A DNA stretch of 64,000 nucleotides from Succinatimonas sp. UBA7265. Lineage in GTDB: Bacteria > Pseudomonadota > Gammaproteobacteria > Enterobacterales > Succinivibrionaceae. The stretch covers positions 4,175 to 68,174 of the forward strand of contig DKSD01000088.1 in the NCBI GenBank assembly GCA_002473165.1, in the 5' to 3' direction. This document shows positions 41,966-50,453 of the stretch, piece by piece (the stretch's first letter is position 1; each line of letters opens with the position of its first letter). The position numbers and the translations under genes were made by a program. The notes beneath the pieces are model-generated. The model made no database searches. It had not been told where the DNA came from and was given only the letters and a program-made list of their open reading frames with translations.

Positions 41966-42769
41966 TCAGGCCTGCCTTGAGGAGCGCGCATCGAGGGCGC
42001 TTACAAGCGCGGGGAGTTCGCTTATTGAGTCGATGACAAAGTCAGCCCCCGCTTCAAGGTAGCGGCTGCGGGCGCGCGCTTTGAGCGCGCAGAGCTCAGA
42101 TGAGGGGGTGCGCGCGTACTGCTCCTCGGAAAGCCCCAGCAGGTTTGATCCCTCAAGCACGCCCACGGCGTAAGCGCCGGCGTTTTTGCCCTCGAGCATG
42201 TCCGCGACGGTGTCGCCGACTTTGATGACGCGGCAGGGCGGGTAAACGTTAAGCTGACGCATGCACTCAAAGAGCATGAAAGGAGCGGGACGGCCGGAGC
42301 CTGTGACATCTGGCGTCACGACGCAGTCAGGCGCGTAGCCCAGCGCTTTGGCAGCAGGCAGCACCGCTTTCATCATCTCCGAGGTGTAGCCGGTCGTCGA
42401 ACCGATCTTAAGGCCCATGGAGCGCAGCTCGCTTACGGTGTCGAGGACGCCGGGCAGCGGGGTGCTGTATTTTGCGACGATGTCATGCAGCGTGCGCTCG
42501 AATTCCTCGTACCACGCTTCCACATCCGCCTCGGTGAATTTGCGGCCGTTGACTTTTTCAAACTGGGCGCTGCCAGAGGGCAGGCTTAAGAGCGCGCGGA
42601 TGTGATCCTTTTTCTCCATGCCCATCGGGCCGTCGATCTCGCCGTCAGTGAGGCGGATCCCGTGTTTTGAGAAGACCTCGCCGAAAACGCGGTGCGGGGC
42701 GCTTGAGCCGTAATCCACGGTGGTGCCGGCCCAGTCGAACACGACCATGCTGATTTGATGTTCTGCCAT
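41966..42769 (-). CDS. phnX: Phosphonoacetaldehyde hydrolase (phosphonatase)
   Basis: PhnX breaks the C-P bond of phosphonoacetaldehyde, giving acetaldehyde and phosphate. The 267 residues have the HAD nucleophile motif VFDWAGTTVDYG (about 9-20), MGMEKKDHIRALL with the Schiff-base Lys region, STTGYTSEMM, and the KVGDTVADMLEG motif. I chose the ATG at 42769 (GAGG 7 nt upstream); an ATG one codon earlier and a longer frame to 42802 also exist. The usual partner, 2-aminoethylphosphonate transaminase PhnW, is absent from this window. Confidence 0.93.
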   Translation of the reverse strand: MAEHQISMVVFDWAGTTVDYGSSAPHRVFGEVFSKHGIRLTDGEIDGPMGMEKKDHIRALLSLPSGSAQFEKVNGRKFTEADVEAWYEEFERTLHDIVAKYSTPLPGVLDTVSELRSMGLKIGSTTGYTSEMMKAVLPAAKALGYAPDCVVTPDVTGSGRPAPFMLFECMRQLNVYPPCRVIKVGDTVADMLEGKNAGAYAVGVLEGSNLLGLSEEQYARTPSSELCALKARARSRYLEAGADFVIDSISELPALVSALDARSSRQA

Positions 42770-43019
42770 CATCGATCCTCTTAAAATTTCTGCCGCAAAC
42801 ATTCAGTATTTTGCGGCTTTATCTTTGAATGATGTCAGTTTAAGCGGCAAAATGCAGTATTTGACTAAAATTGGGTAAAGGATCTGTTAACTGGCAAAAA
42901 TGCGGTAATTAGCTTGAAAAACAAAGAAAATAAATTTAAGATACCGCCGGATTGCGGTCTGCGATGATGCGGAATCCGGAGCGTTCTATTCCGAAAATTG
43001 CCGCAAAATGCGGCAAAAC
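42770..43019 (-). promoter_or_regulatory. phnX promoter region with three repeated operator-like elements
   Basis: Three direct copies of a GCAAA-A/C-ATnCrGTAwTT element start at about 42794, 42846 and 42893 (roughly 50 nt apart). Copy 1 is part of an inverted repeat, GCCGCAAA (about 42793) and TTTTGCGGC (about 42810). A GCCGCA-AAA-TGCGGC hairpin at 43000-43014 ends the DeoR gene and carries a short T-run on the minus strand. The DeoR protein next door is the obvious binder. Confidence 0.6.
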
Positions 43020-43769
43020 TCAGCTGACGCTGAGCCCGGCTTTGGCGTAAAGCTCGAGGCCGCGGGCGCGCGAGTCGGTCACCAGAACGTCGGCCTCGTT
43101 AAGCTCGAGCGCTTTTTTCTTGGAGAGCTTGTTGAGCTTGCTGGAGTCCAAGACGGCGATCACGCGCTTGGAGTTGCGCGCGAGCGCCTGCATGACCGGG
43201 ATCTCGTTTAAGCGGAAATCCGTGAAGCCCTCATTGAGGTTCACGGCGTTCACCGAGAGAAAGGCAAGGTCCGGCATGTACTCGGAGAATTCTTTCACGC
43301 ACTGGCTGCCGCAGGTCGAGCGCTCTTTGAGATCGACCCTGCCGCCGATGGCGTAAAGCTCGATGTGATCGTTCCCCAGCAGGATATTCGCGGCTGCGAG
43401 GTTGTTCGTGACGACGGTAAAGCTGAAATTCAGAGCGAGGAGCTCCTGGGCGAGGATGGTGTTCGTCGTGCCCGAATTGAGCGCGACGACGGCGCCTTCG
43501 GTTACAAAAGACACGGCCTTGCGCGCCGCCTCGCGCTTGAGATCGCTGTTGATGATCTCGCGGCCTTTGAAGTGGGAGAAAGACTGCAGCGCATCGGGCA
43601 GGCAGGCGCCGCCGCGCACGTATTTTATAAGCCCGGAGGCGTCCAGGGCCTTGAGATCGCGGCGCACCGTATCCACGGAAACTTGCAGCCTCTGGCTGAG
43701 CTCCGTGACCTTAAGCGGTTTGCCCAGCTGGAGCTCTTTTAAGATAAATTCACTGCGCTGCGCCTGCAT
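43020..43769 (-). CDS. DeoR family transcriptional regulator (phosphonate cluster)
   Basis: This 249-residue DeoR-type repressor has an N-terminal helix-turn-helix (LKVTELSQRLQVSVDTVRRDLKALDASGLIKYVRGGA, about 18-54) and a sensor domain with NSGTTN and DSSKLNKLSKKKALEL. It lies upstream of phnX in the same direction, with repeated elements in between. It probably controls phnX and the importer, sensing a phosphonate or product. Confidence 0.88.
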   Translation of the reverse strand: MQAQRSEFILKELQLGKPLKVTELSQRLQVSVDTVRRDLKALDASGLIKYVRGGACLPDALQSFSHFKGREIINSDLKREAARKAVSFVTEGAVVALNSGTTNTILAQELLALNFSFTVVTNNLAAANILLGNDHIELYAIGGRVDLKERSTCGSQCVKEFSEYMPDLAFLSVNAVNLNEGFTDFRLNEIPVMQALARNSKRVIAVLDSSKLNKLSKKKALELNEADVLVTDSRARGLELYAKAGLSVS

Positions 43770-43818
43770 GCCCTGTTCTCCGTAAATCCTTTGACATTAT
43801 AAACGCCGCCTCAGAGCG

Positions 43819-43843
43819 CAAAAAAGGCGCCCGAGGGCGCCTT
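43819..43843 (-). terminator. Rho-independent terminator after the aldo-keto reductase gene
   Basis: Stem AAGGCGCC / GGCGCCTT with a CGAG loop and T-run on the minus strand; the reductase stop is at 43858. Confidence 0.8.
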
Positions 43844-43857
43844 AAGGTTTGGCGTTT

Positions 43858-44688
43858 TTAGAACGTGAACGTGTCCGGCGAGCTGCCAAAGCGCCAGCCG
43901 TCATCGAGCGTCATCACCGCGTTTAATTCCTCTTTGGTGAACTCTATGTCAAAGACATCGAGGTTTTGCGCGATGCGATCGGCGTGCACGGACTTGGGAA
44001 TGGCGATCACGCCGCGCTGCAGCTGCCAGGCGATCAGGATCTGCGCCACGGATTTGTCGTGCGCCGCGGCTATATCCGAGAGCAGCGGATCCTCGCGCAG
44101 GCTCTGGCCTTTGCGCGAGCCGCCCAGCGGGCTCCAGGCCTCCAGGCGGATCCCGCGCTCCTCGCAATAGCGCTTGAGCTCATGCTGCGGGAAGCGTGGA
44201 TGGCACTCGACCTGGTTGACCGCCGGGACGGTCTGCGAGAATTTAAGCAGCTTTTCAAGGTGCGGGATCTGGAAGTTGCTCACGCCTATGGAGCGGGCAA
44301 GATCTTTGTCTTTCATGATCTCCAGATCGCGCCAGGCAGGCAGCCAGCCGTCGGCCGGCCAGTGGATAAGATAGAGATCGACGTAATCGAGCTTTAGTTT
44401 TTTAAGCGAGGTCTCAAGGGCCTGGCGGGCTTTGCCCGCGCGGGTGTCGTCGTTCCACAGCTTCGTCGTGATGAAGAGCTCGTCGCGGTCGATGCCGCTG
44501 TCGGCTATGGCCTTGCCCACGGACTCCTCGTTGCCGTAGGCAGCCGCCGTGTCGATGTGGCGGTAACCTGCATCCAGCGCGGCGCGCACGGCGTCATAGG
44601 CCTCTTTGCCCTCTTTTGAGAGAAACACGCCCAGCCCCACTGCGGGGATGTCGTGTCCGTCGTTGAGTTTTATCATCCTGTCAGTCAT
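43858..44688 (-). CDS. Aldo/keto reductase (2,5-diketogluconate-reductase type)
   Basis: This 276-residue NADPH-dependent TIM-barrel reductase has the catalytic Tyr in DTAAAYGNEESVG, Lys in TTKLWN and His in IHWP, plus the cofactor motif IPKSVHADRI. It reduces aldehydes or ketones; the substrate is not clear. AAGGAG precedes the ATG, 31 nt after the jetD stop, so it could be read as the last gene of the Wadjet operon. A detoxifying role there has no known basis; co-transcription may be chance. Confidence 0.88.
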   Translation of the reverse strand: MTDRMIKLNDGHDIPAVGLGVFLSKEGKEAYDAVRAALDAGYRHIDTAAAYGNEESVGKAIADSGIDRDELFITTKLWNDDTRAGKARQALETSLKKLKLDYVDLYLIHWPADGWLPAWRDLEIMKDKDLARSIGVSNFQIPHLEKLLKFSQTVPAVNQVECHPRFPQHELKRYCEERGIRLEAWSPLGGSRKGQSLREDPLLSDIAAAHDKSVAQILIAWQLQRGVIAIPKSVHADRIAQNLDVFDIEFTKEELNAVMTLDDGWRFGSSPDTFTF

Positions 44689-44719
44689 GTGTGCTCCTTG
44701 TTTGTGTGATTGCGCTGCC

Positions 44720-45958
44720 TTAAGCCATCAGCGACTCAAGGGCGGCGCAGGCGTCTTTTAATGGTATGCGCTCCTGCTCAAGGCGCTTGTGATACGCCTC
44801 AGAATCCTCAGAGCGCAGCATCTCAAGCGCCGTCTGCTCCAAGTCCGTGAGCTTTGGCAGTTGGCCCTTTTTGGGACTGCCCTCGTCAACCCAAAGCCGG
44901 CGGTAGCGCAACAGCGTCTGCGGATCCATGAGGGCCGAGCGCACGTCAGCGCGCGGCAGCTCACAGCGAAACTGGCTTAAGATGGCCAGGCCGTGGGTGT
45001 CGAGATCGCCCCAGTAGATGATTTTAGTGCGCTCAAGCCATTTAGCGCCCTGCAGCGCGGCAAAGCCGTAGCCTTCGCCTAACACGGCGATCGCGCCCTC
45101 AAAGCGCGGCAGGCTTAAATAGGTGATCTCGTTCTCCGAGACGATCACAAAGCGGCAGGGGACTGAAAGCGCGGCAAAAGAGCGCGCGTCGCACTGGATG
45201 TCATCAAAAGGCAGTATCGCGCCGTTTACCTGAAGCCTTTCATCAAGCAGCCGAAAGCGCACGCGCAGCGGCTTTTCCTTAAAGCCGTAGCGCAAAGCAA
45301 AGCCGGCTTTGCCGCGCGGGGCCTCGGCGTTTACGGCCTCAGGGGGCAGCATCGCGTCTAAGAGATCGCAGAGGATCGGCGCGCGGTTTTCGATAAACTT
45401 CGTGTCAACGCCAAAGATGTCAGCCTGTCTGATGTAGATCCCGGGACGCGGGCGGCCGCGCATGAAGCTTAAAGTCGCATACAGGCGCTCCGTGTCATCG
45501 GCGTGCTCAAGCAGGGAGAGCGGCTTGCGGTCAAAGAGCGCGGCCAGCTGCGGAAACCCTGAGACAAAACGCGCGCGCATTTTTAAATAGCGCATAAGCT
45601 GCGTCTTTTTGCCCGCGTACTCGCATGCCTTTGCCGCGTCTTTAAACACGGCCGCGTCCGGCACCTGCTGGGGGCCGTACCTGCGGCTGTTCACCTGGGT
45701 GAAACTCAGCTCAAAACGCCCGCGCCCGGCCTCGGACCAAAAAAGCGCGAAATCGCGGGAGAGTGTAAAGCGGTCGCGGATGTCGGCGCTTGTCGGGTGG
45801 CGCAGCGCGACGCGCAAGGGGATCGCTGTCCCTGAGGCGGCCTCGGCTGCCGCCTGCACGGCCAGGGCGCCGCTCTCCCAGAGCTTTAGGACTTTCTGCT
45901 TTAAAGCCCCCTCGCTGCTCCAGCCCTGTCCCTCCCAGGATTTTTCGGATCCGCTCAC
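44720..45958 (-). CDS. jetD: Wadjet nuclease subunit JetD (DUF3322-DUF2220)
   Basis: JetD is the DNA-cleaving subunit of Wadjet, an SMC-type system that cuts small circular plasmids. The 412 residues have an N-terminal DUF3322 region and a C-terminal DUF2220 Toprim-like domain with a conserved Glu (VSENEITYL) and the metal-binding DLDTHG (in IYWGDLDTHGL), so the active site looks intact. It overlaps jetC by 4 nt, last of four coupled genes. Confidence 0.92.
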   Translation of the reverse strand: MSGSEKSWEGQGWSSEGALKQKVLKLWESGALAVQAAAEAASGTAIPLRVALRHPTSADIRDRFTLSRDFALFWSEAGRGRFELSFTQVNSRRYGPQQVPDAAVFKDAAKACEYAGKKTQLMRYLKMRARFVSGFPQLAALFDRKPLSLLEHADDTERLYATLSFMRGRPRPGIYIRQADIFGVDTKFIENRAPILCDLLDAMLPPEAVNAEAPRGKAGFALRYGFKEKPLRVRFRLLDERLQVNGAILPFDDIQCDARSFAALSVPCRFVIVSENEITYLSLPRFEGAIAVLGEGYGFAALQGAKWLERTKIIYWGDLDTHGLAILSQFRCELPRADVRSALMDPQTLLRYRRLWVDEGSPKKGQLPKLTDLEQTALEMLRSEDSEAYHKRLEQERIPLKDACAALESLMA

Positions 45959-48900
45959 TGCATGCCGCCGTCATGCTGATCGTGCGCCGCCTGATCGCGC
46001 AGCGTGTTTAAAAGCTCAAAGACGGTTTTGGCCGATTCGGCCTCTTTTGCAGAGCCTTCGCTGTTCTCTGCTTGAGGATCGGGCGCGCTTTCGGCGCTTT
46101 CGTCTGCGCCGGCGGTTTCATCTGTGTCCTCATCCTCCTCGATGACATAGCGCGGCTCCTCCTCAGGCCCGGGCGCCTGAGCTTTGGCAGCCGAGCTTTC
46201 ACCGGGGGCGCCCGCCGCGGAAGCCTCAGCAGAGGTGTCTGCCTCGCCGCTGCTGTCAGAGCCGGAGTCTTGGAGCGGCTCAGTGCTTACGCTCTCGATG
46301 AGCGCGCCGGCGCGCTCGAGGCTGCGCAGCTTGCGCTGCTCGGCCTGGCGGCGGCGGAACTCCTCTATGGTCATGTTCGTCAGCGACGAGCGGCAGGTGG
46401 CCTTGTCCTGGCGGGCCAGGCATATGTGCTGCACGAATTTCTCCATGACGCCCACTTTGGAGAGCGGCGTCACCACGAGCACCTGCAAGTTGAGCCTGCG
46501 GAAGAGATCGAGCCCGTAGCTGGCCGAGGCTTCGGAGCCGCGGCCGAAAGCCTCGTCGATGATGAGGAAGCGGAACGTGCGCGGATTGTCGCGGGCGTCC
46601 TGGGCGCTGCCGTACTGGTAAGCGAGCGCGGCGGCGAGGATGGTGTAGGCCAGCTTCTCTTTCTGGCCGCCGGACTTGCCGCCTGAATCCTCAAAGTAGT
46701 CGCGCTGCGAGCCGTCCTCGTCGACCAGCTCCTCGGCGGCAAAGCGGAACCACTTCCTGACGTCTGTCACAAGGCGGCGCCAGCTTAAGTCGCTCTCGGA
46801 ACTGCCCTCGCGGCCGCGCAGCCGGTCCACAAGCTCCTTGACCTCGCGGAATTTGGCCTCGGATTCGTAAAAGGCCTCATGCGAGGAGAAGGTGTTCGAA
46901 GTGCAGCGGCGCAGCTGATCGCGGAAGTCGCGGATCGCGGAGTTGGCCGAGTCCTTGACGATGAGGCGGATGTGGCAGCCGGGATCGTACTCTATGCCCT
47001 CAAGCGTCTTGTTTATGAGCCCGATGCGCTTTTTGATCTGGGCGCAGCGCTCTTCAAGCTGGGCGTTGAGCGAGGCGATGGCGTTGATGGTGTTGCTCTT
47101 GAGGCGGCGGCGGAAGTCCTCCTTGTAGCGGGGCAGATCGTCGTCGTTGATGCGCTTGAGCAGCGCCTCGTAGGCAGGCAGCGCCTCCTCGGAGCGGTCG
47201 AAGTCCGCGCTCTCGGGAGGGTAGGTGTTGCAGAAAGTCGACATCAGGTCTATGAGTTTGTCGCGGCGGCGCCCGGCCTTTTCCTCAAGCGATTTCTGCT
47301 CCTCGGAAAGCTGCTTTGACACGGCGCGCTCGGCAGATGGGGCCGTCATGAGCGTATAGCGGCTGTCGCGCAAGGTCTTAAGGACCTTTTCGAGCCGGGC
47401 GTCGAGATCGGGGCGCAGCTCCTCGTTCCAGGGGCTGCCTGAGATCACATCGGCAAGATTCCCGATCTCGGCGCGATCGTGCTCGGCCGCGCCTCCGCAT
47501 TTGCCCTCCTCGATGCTGAGATGGCGCAGATCCTCTTCGCGATCGCCCGTGAGCCTGATGGCCTCGTCAAGCTGCGCCCTGAGATCGGCAAGCACGTTTG
47601 AGGATTTCTCGATGGTCTCTTTTTCTTTGGTGAGGCGCTCGCGCGTCTTTTTGACGTCATCGGGGTTGAGCTCGTCGTAGGAGTCGTAGCCCTGGAGCAG
47701 CTGTCCTGCCAGCGCCTCGCGCTTTGACACGGACTCCATGGACTCTTTGCCGTCTTTGAGCTGGCGCTCCAAAGCTTTCGAGCGCTCAAAGGCGTCGGAG
47801 AGCTTTTGCGAGATCAAAGCCAGCTTGTCGGCGTTGCTCCAGCCGAGCACGAAGTGGCGGCGATCGTTTAGCTGCGTGCGATCGTCCTTTTCGTGGCGCC
47901 CGCCTGGCCTTTTTACCTGGCCGTTGGGCGTTAAAGCCTGCGGCATGGCCATGAAATCGGCCATCTTCGTGCAGCATTCGTAGTTGAACTCGCGGTTTAG
48001 GCGATCGCGGATGAAATCGGCAAAGCGGGTGTCCGGGCGGATCTGCAGCTTCGTGATGAGGCTGCGCGGCGAGTACTCGGGATCGCGGGCGCTCACATCG
48101 TCTTTGACCCGGAAATAGACGAGGCGGCCACGCAGGTTGTGGGTGTCGACATAGCTGAGCACCTGGCGGTAATCCTGCTCGGACACGAGCATCGACAGGG
48201 CAAAAGGCCGCATGACGCGCTCGATGGCGCCTTCCCAGACCTCTTTCTCCTCATCGCGCACCTGGATGAGTTCGCCTGCGAACGGCAGGGCGCTTTCCTC
48301 AAGCCCCAGCTCCGCGCACAGCAGGCTGCGGATGCGCAGCTGCGCCGCGTCGATGTTGGAGCGGCGGTCCTTGAGCAGCCCAAGCTCTTCCTGGAGCGCG
48401 CGGCGCTCGTTCTCGATCCCCGCAAGCTCGGCGCCGGTCTGGCGTGTCCTCTCGAAGATCTCCGAGGACTGCTTCTCCAGGCGCTTTTGCTCATCCTGAG
48501 CCCAGCGGCGCATCTCCACGAACGCGTCGGAGCTGTCGGGCATCTGCGCTCCCAGGATCTTCAGCAGCGAGGCGCAGCCGGCGCGTTTTTTGCGGATATT
48601 CTCAAGCCGCTCGTCGCAGCGGCGCAGCTCCGAGGCTATGGCCTCAAGGCGCTGCCCGCCGTTTTCGTTTATGGCCTCGCGCAGGCTGTCCTGACGCTGG
48701 CGGTATTCAGTGATGAGCCGCTGTGTCTTGGCCGTGCGTTCTTTGATCTTGGAGAGCGCGTCCTCCTGCTTCTTAAGATCCTCCTCAAAGAGCTCTTTTT
48801 CGCGCCTTGCAAAATAGCCTTGCAGGCACTCAGCGAGCGCTGAGAGCTTTTGCTGTTCTGTGCGAAGCTCCCGCAGTTCCCCTCCGGTCTTGCTTACCGG

Positions 48901-49749
48901 CTCCAGGGCCTTTTTCATGTCGTCGGCGCGGCGGACTTTTTCGTAGGCGGCCGTGAGATCGCGGAAGTGGCTGATGAGCGCCTCGATGGGCGTGTCGGCG
49001 TCAAAGGGCTCGAGCATGTGTTTTTGGACGAACGCGGTGATATCGTCCACGGTCTTCATGCTCTCGGTCTGATAGAACAGATCTATGGCCTGATCGCCGT
49101 CCATGCCGAAGCGCTGTTTAAACCATGAGGAGTAGGCGGCAAAGGTGTCAAAGAGCGTGACGTCGGCGCGGCGCAGGCGGCGGCGCAGATCGCTCATCGT
49201 CTTGCCAAAGCCTGAGAAATCCTCGCGGATAGAGAGATCCCGCTCGGCCGCGGCGTAAATGATCCCGACGCCGTGCGAGGCGCCGTCCTTTTTGGACTCG
49301 TCAGGCCAGAGCACCTGCGCCAGCGTCAGCACGGAAGCCGGACCGTTCGTGCGCTTAAGCTGCGCGTTTTTGAACACCGTGAGGATGACGCTGTAATCCT
49401 TGGGGCCGCGCAGGCTTTTAGGCGAGGCCTGGGCGGAGTCGTCATCATCGGAGTTCTTGTAGTAGCCGAGCACGTAGGTGCGCAGGCTGCGCTCGTTGCG
49501 CCTGGAGCCTGCGGCCTGGTTGTAGACGATCTTGCGCTGCGGCACCAACAGCGTGGTGATCGCGTCGACGACCGACGATTTGCCCGAGCCGGTCTCGCCG
49601 GTTAAAAAGCCGTTCTGCCCGTTAAGCGGCAGTGTCCAGATCTCGTGATCGTACGTGCCCCAGTTGTAGAGCTCTATGCGGTCAAAGCGCCAGCCGTCCT
49701 CGTTGAGGCGCTCTGCGGTGAGGTTCCCTTCCTCGGCGGGATTTTCCAT
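45955..49749 (-). CDS. jetC: Wadjet SMC-like ATPase JetC
   Basis: JetC is the SMC/MukB-like ATPase of Wadjet; dimers with JetA and JetB extrude DNA loops. The 1264 residues have Walker A GETGSGKSS at 51-59, long coiled coils (about 270-460, 680-800 and 950-1000), a signature GGKSGGQKEKLAYTIL and Walker B FLIIDEAFGRGSEAS. A C-terminal tail of about 125 residues, rich in Glu, Ser, Ala and Pro, follows; usual JetC proteins end nearer the ATPase head. Two nt separate it from jetB. Confidence 0.93.
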   Translation of the reverse strand: MENPAEEGNLTAERLNEDGWRFDRIELYNWGTYDHEIWTLPLNGQNGFLTGETGSGKSSVVDAITTLLVPQRKIVYNQAAGSRRNERSLRTYVLGYYKNSDDDDSAQASPKSLRGPKDYSVILTVFKNAQLKRTNGPASVLTLAQVLWPDESKKDGASHGVGIIYAAAERDLSIREDFSGFGKTMSDLRRRLRRADVTLFDTFAAYSSWFKQRFGMDGDQAIDLFYQTESMKTVDDITAFVQKHMLEPFDADTPIEALISHFRDLTAAYEKVRRADDMKKALEPVSKTGGELRELRTEQQKLSALAECLQGYFARREKELFEEDLKKQEDALSKIKERTAKTQRLITEYRQRQDSLREAINENGGQRLEAIASELRRCDERLENIRKKRAGCASLLKILGAQMPDSSDAFVEMRRWAQDEQKRLEKQSSEIFERTRQTGAELAGIENERRALQEELGLLKDRRSNIDAAQLRIRSLLCAELGLEESALPFAGELIQVRDEEKEVWEGAIERVMRPFALSMLVSEQDYRQVLSYVDTHNLRGRLVYFRVKDDVSARDPEYSPRSLITKLQIRPDTRFADFIRDRLNREFNYECCTKMADFMAMPQALTPNGQVKRPGGRHEKDDRTQLNDRRHFVLGWSNADKLALISQKLSDAFERSKALERQLKDGKESMESVSKREALAGQLLQGYDSYDELNPDDVKKTRERLTKEKETIEKSSNVLADLRAQLDEAIRLTGDREEDLRHLSIEEGKCGGAAEHDRAEIGNLADVISGSPWNEELRPDLDARLEKVLKTLRDSRYTLMTAPSAERAVSKQLSEEQKSLEEKAGRRRDKLIDLMSTFCNTYPPESADFDRSEEALPAYEALLKRINDDDLPRYKEDFRRRLKSNTINAIASLNAQLEERCAQIKKRIGLINKTLEGIEYDPGCHIRLIVKDSANSAIRDFRDQLRRCTSNTFSSHEAFYESEAKFREVKELVDRLRGREGSSESDLSWRRLVTDVRKWFRFAAEELVDEDGSQRDYFEDSGGKSGGQKEKLAYTILAAALAYQYGSAQDARDNPRTFRFLIIDEAFGRGSEASASYGLDLFRRLNLQVLVVTPLSKVGVMEKFVQHICLARQDKATCRSSLTNMTIEEFRRRQAEQRKLRSLERAGALIESVSTEPLQDSGSDSSGEADTSAEASAAGAPGESSAAKAQAPGPEEEPRYVIEEDEDTDETAGADESAESAPDPQAENSEGSAKEAESAKTVFELLNTLRDQAAHDQHDGGMQ

Positions 49750-49751
49750 GC

Positions 49752-50453
49752 TCAGGCCTCCTCGTAATCCGCGCCGGCTTTGCCCCTGCGGCCGCGCTCG
49801 GCTTTTTGCTGCGCGTAGCGCGAGTATTTTTCAAGCTTTTCGTTGAGCGCGGCGATGGTGTCGCCGGTCATGAAGGCCTTTAAGATGGCCATGACCTCAT
49901 AGCGCTCCACCCCGGCCGCGCTCTGGCGCAGTTTTCTCAAAAAGCCCATCTCCTCGGCTTTTTTGATGCAGGCGCCGATCTGGCGCTCCGTTTTCAGGCG
50001 GTTGCCGTCGGCAGGGTAGTAGATCTGCATCATTTCCGTAAGCTCCGAGAGCGGGAGGATCAGGCGCGTGCCGTTGCCCTCGGATTCAAATTCCATGAGC
50101 CGCTGGCGCAGCAGCACCAGCAGCACGCTCATCTCAAAAGAGAGCTGGCGGCGGGCCATGAGTCGCGGCGGATGCACGGTCACGGAGCTGTCGCCCTCCT
50201 CTTGCAGCTGCTCGTCCGTCTTTAAAAACGCGAAACCGTCGTCTTCAAAGACCAAAAGCTTCAGCCCCAGCTGCCCGGCGAGATCGCTGACGCGGCTGCG
50301 CAGGTTCAGCATGGCGTTCCACAGGCTCTGATCGCGATCGGCGTACAGCACGCCGTTTAAGAGCGTGGCCAAAATGGTGCCTGCGGGGATCTCGCGGCGG
50401 CCGCGCGCGGATACTGCGCCCTCGGCTCCCTGCTCTTCATTTTCAGCGCTCAT
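49752..50453 (-). CDS. jetB: Wadjet KITE-like subunit JetB (DUF4194)
   Basis: JetB binds the kleisin JetA and the ATPase JetC (MukE-like). The 233 residues have the DUF4194 region from ILATLLNGVLYADRDQSLWNAML to LNEKLEKYSRYAQQKAE, with charged disordered ends. ATG overlaps the jetA stop by 4 nt. Confidence 0.9.
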   Translation of the reverse strand: MSAENEEQGAEGAVSARGRREIPAGTILATLLNGVLYADRDQSLWNAMLNLRSRVSDLAGQLGLKLLVFEDDGFAFLKTDEQLQEEGDSSVTVHPPRLMARRQLSFEMSVLLVLLRQRLMEFESEGNGTRLILPLSELTEMMQIYYPADGNRLKTERQIGACIKKAEEMGFLRKLRQSAAGVERYEVMAILKAFMTGDTIAALNEKLEKYSRYAQQKAERGRRGKAGADYEEA

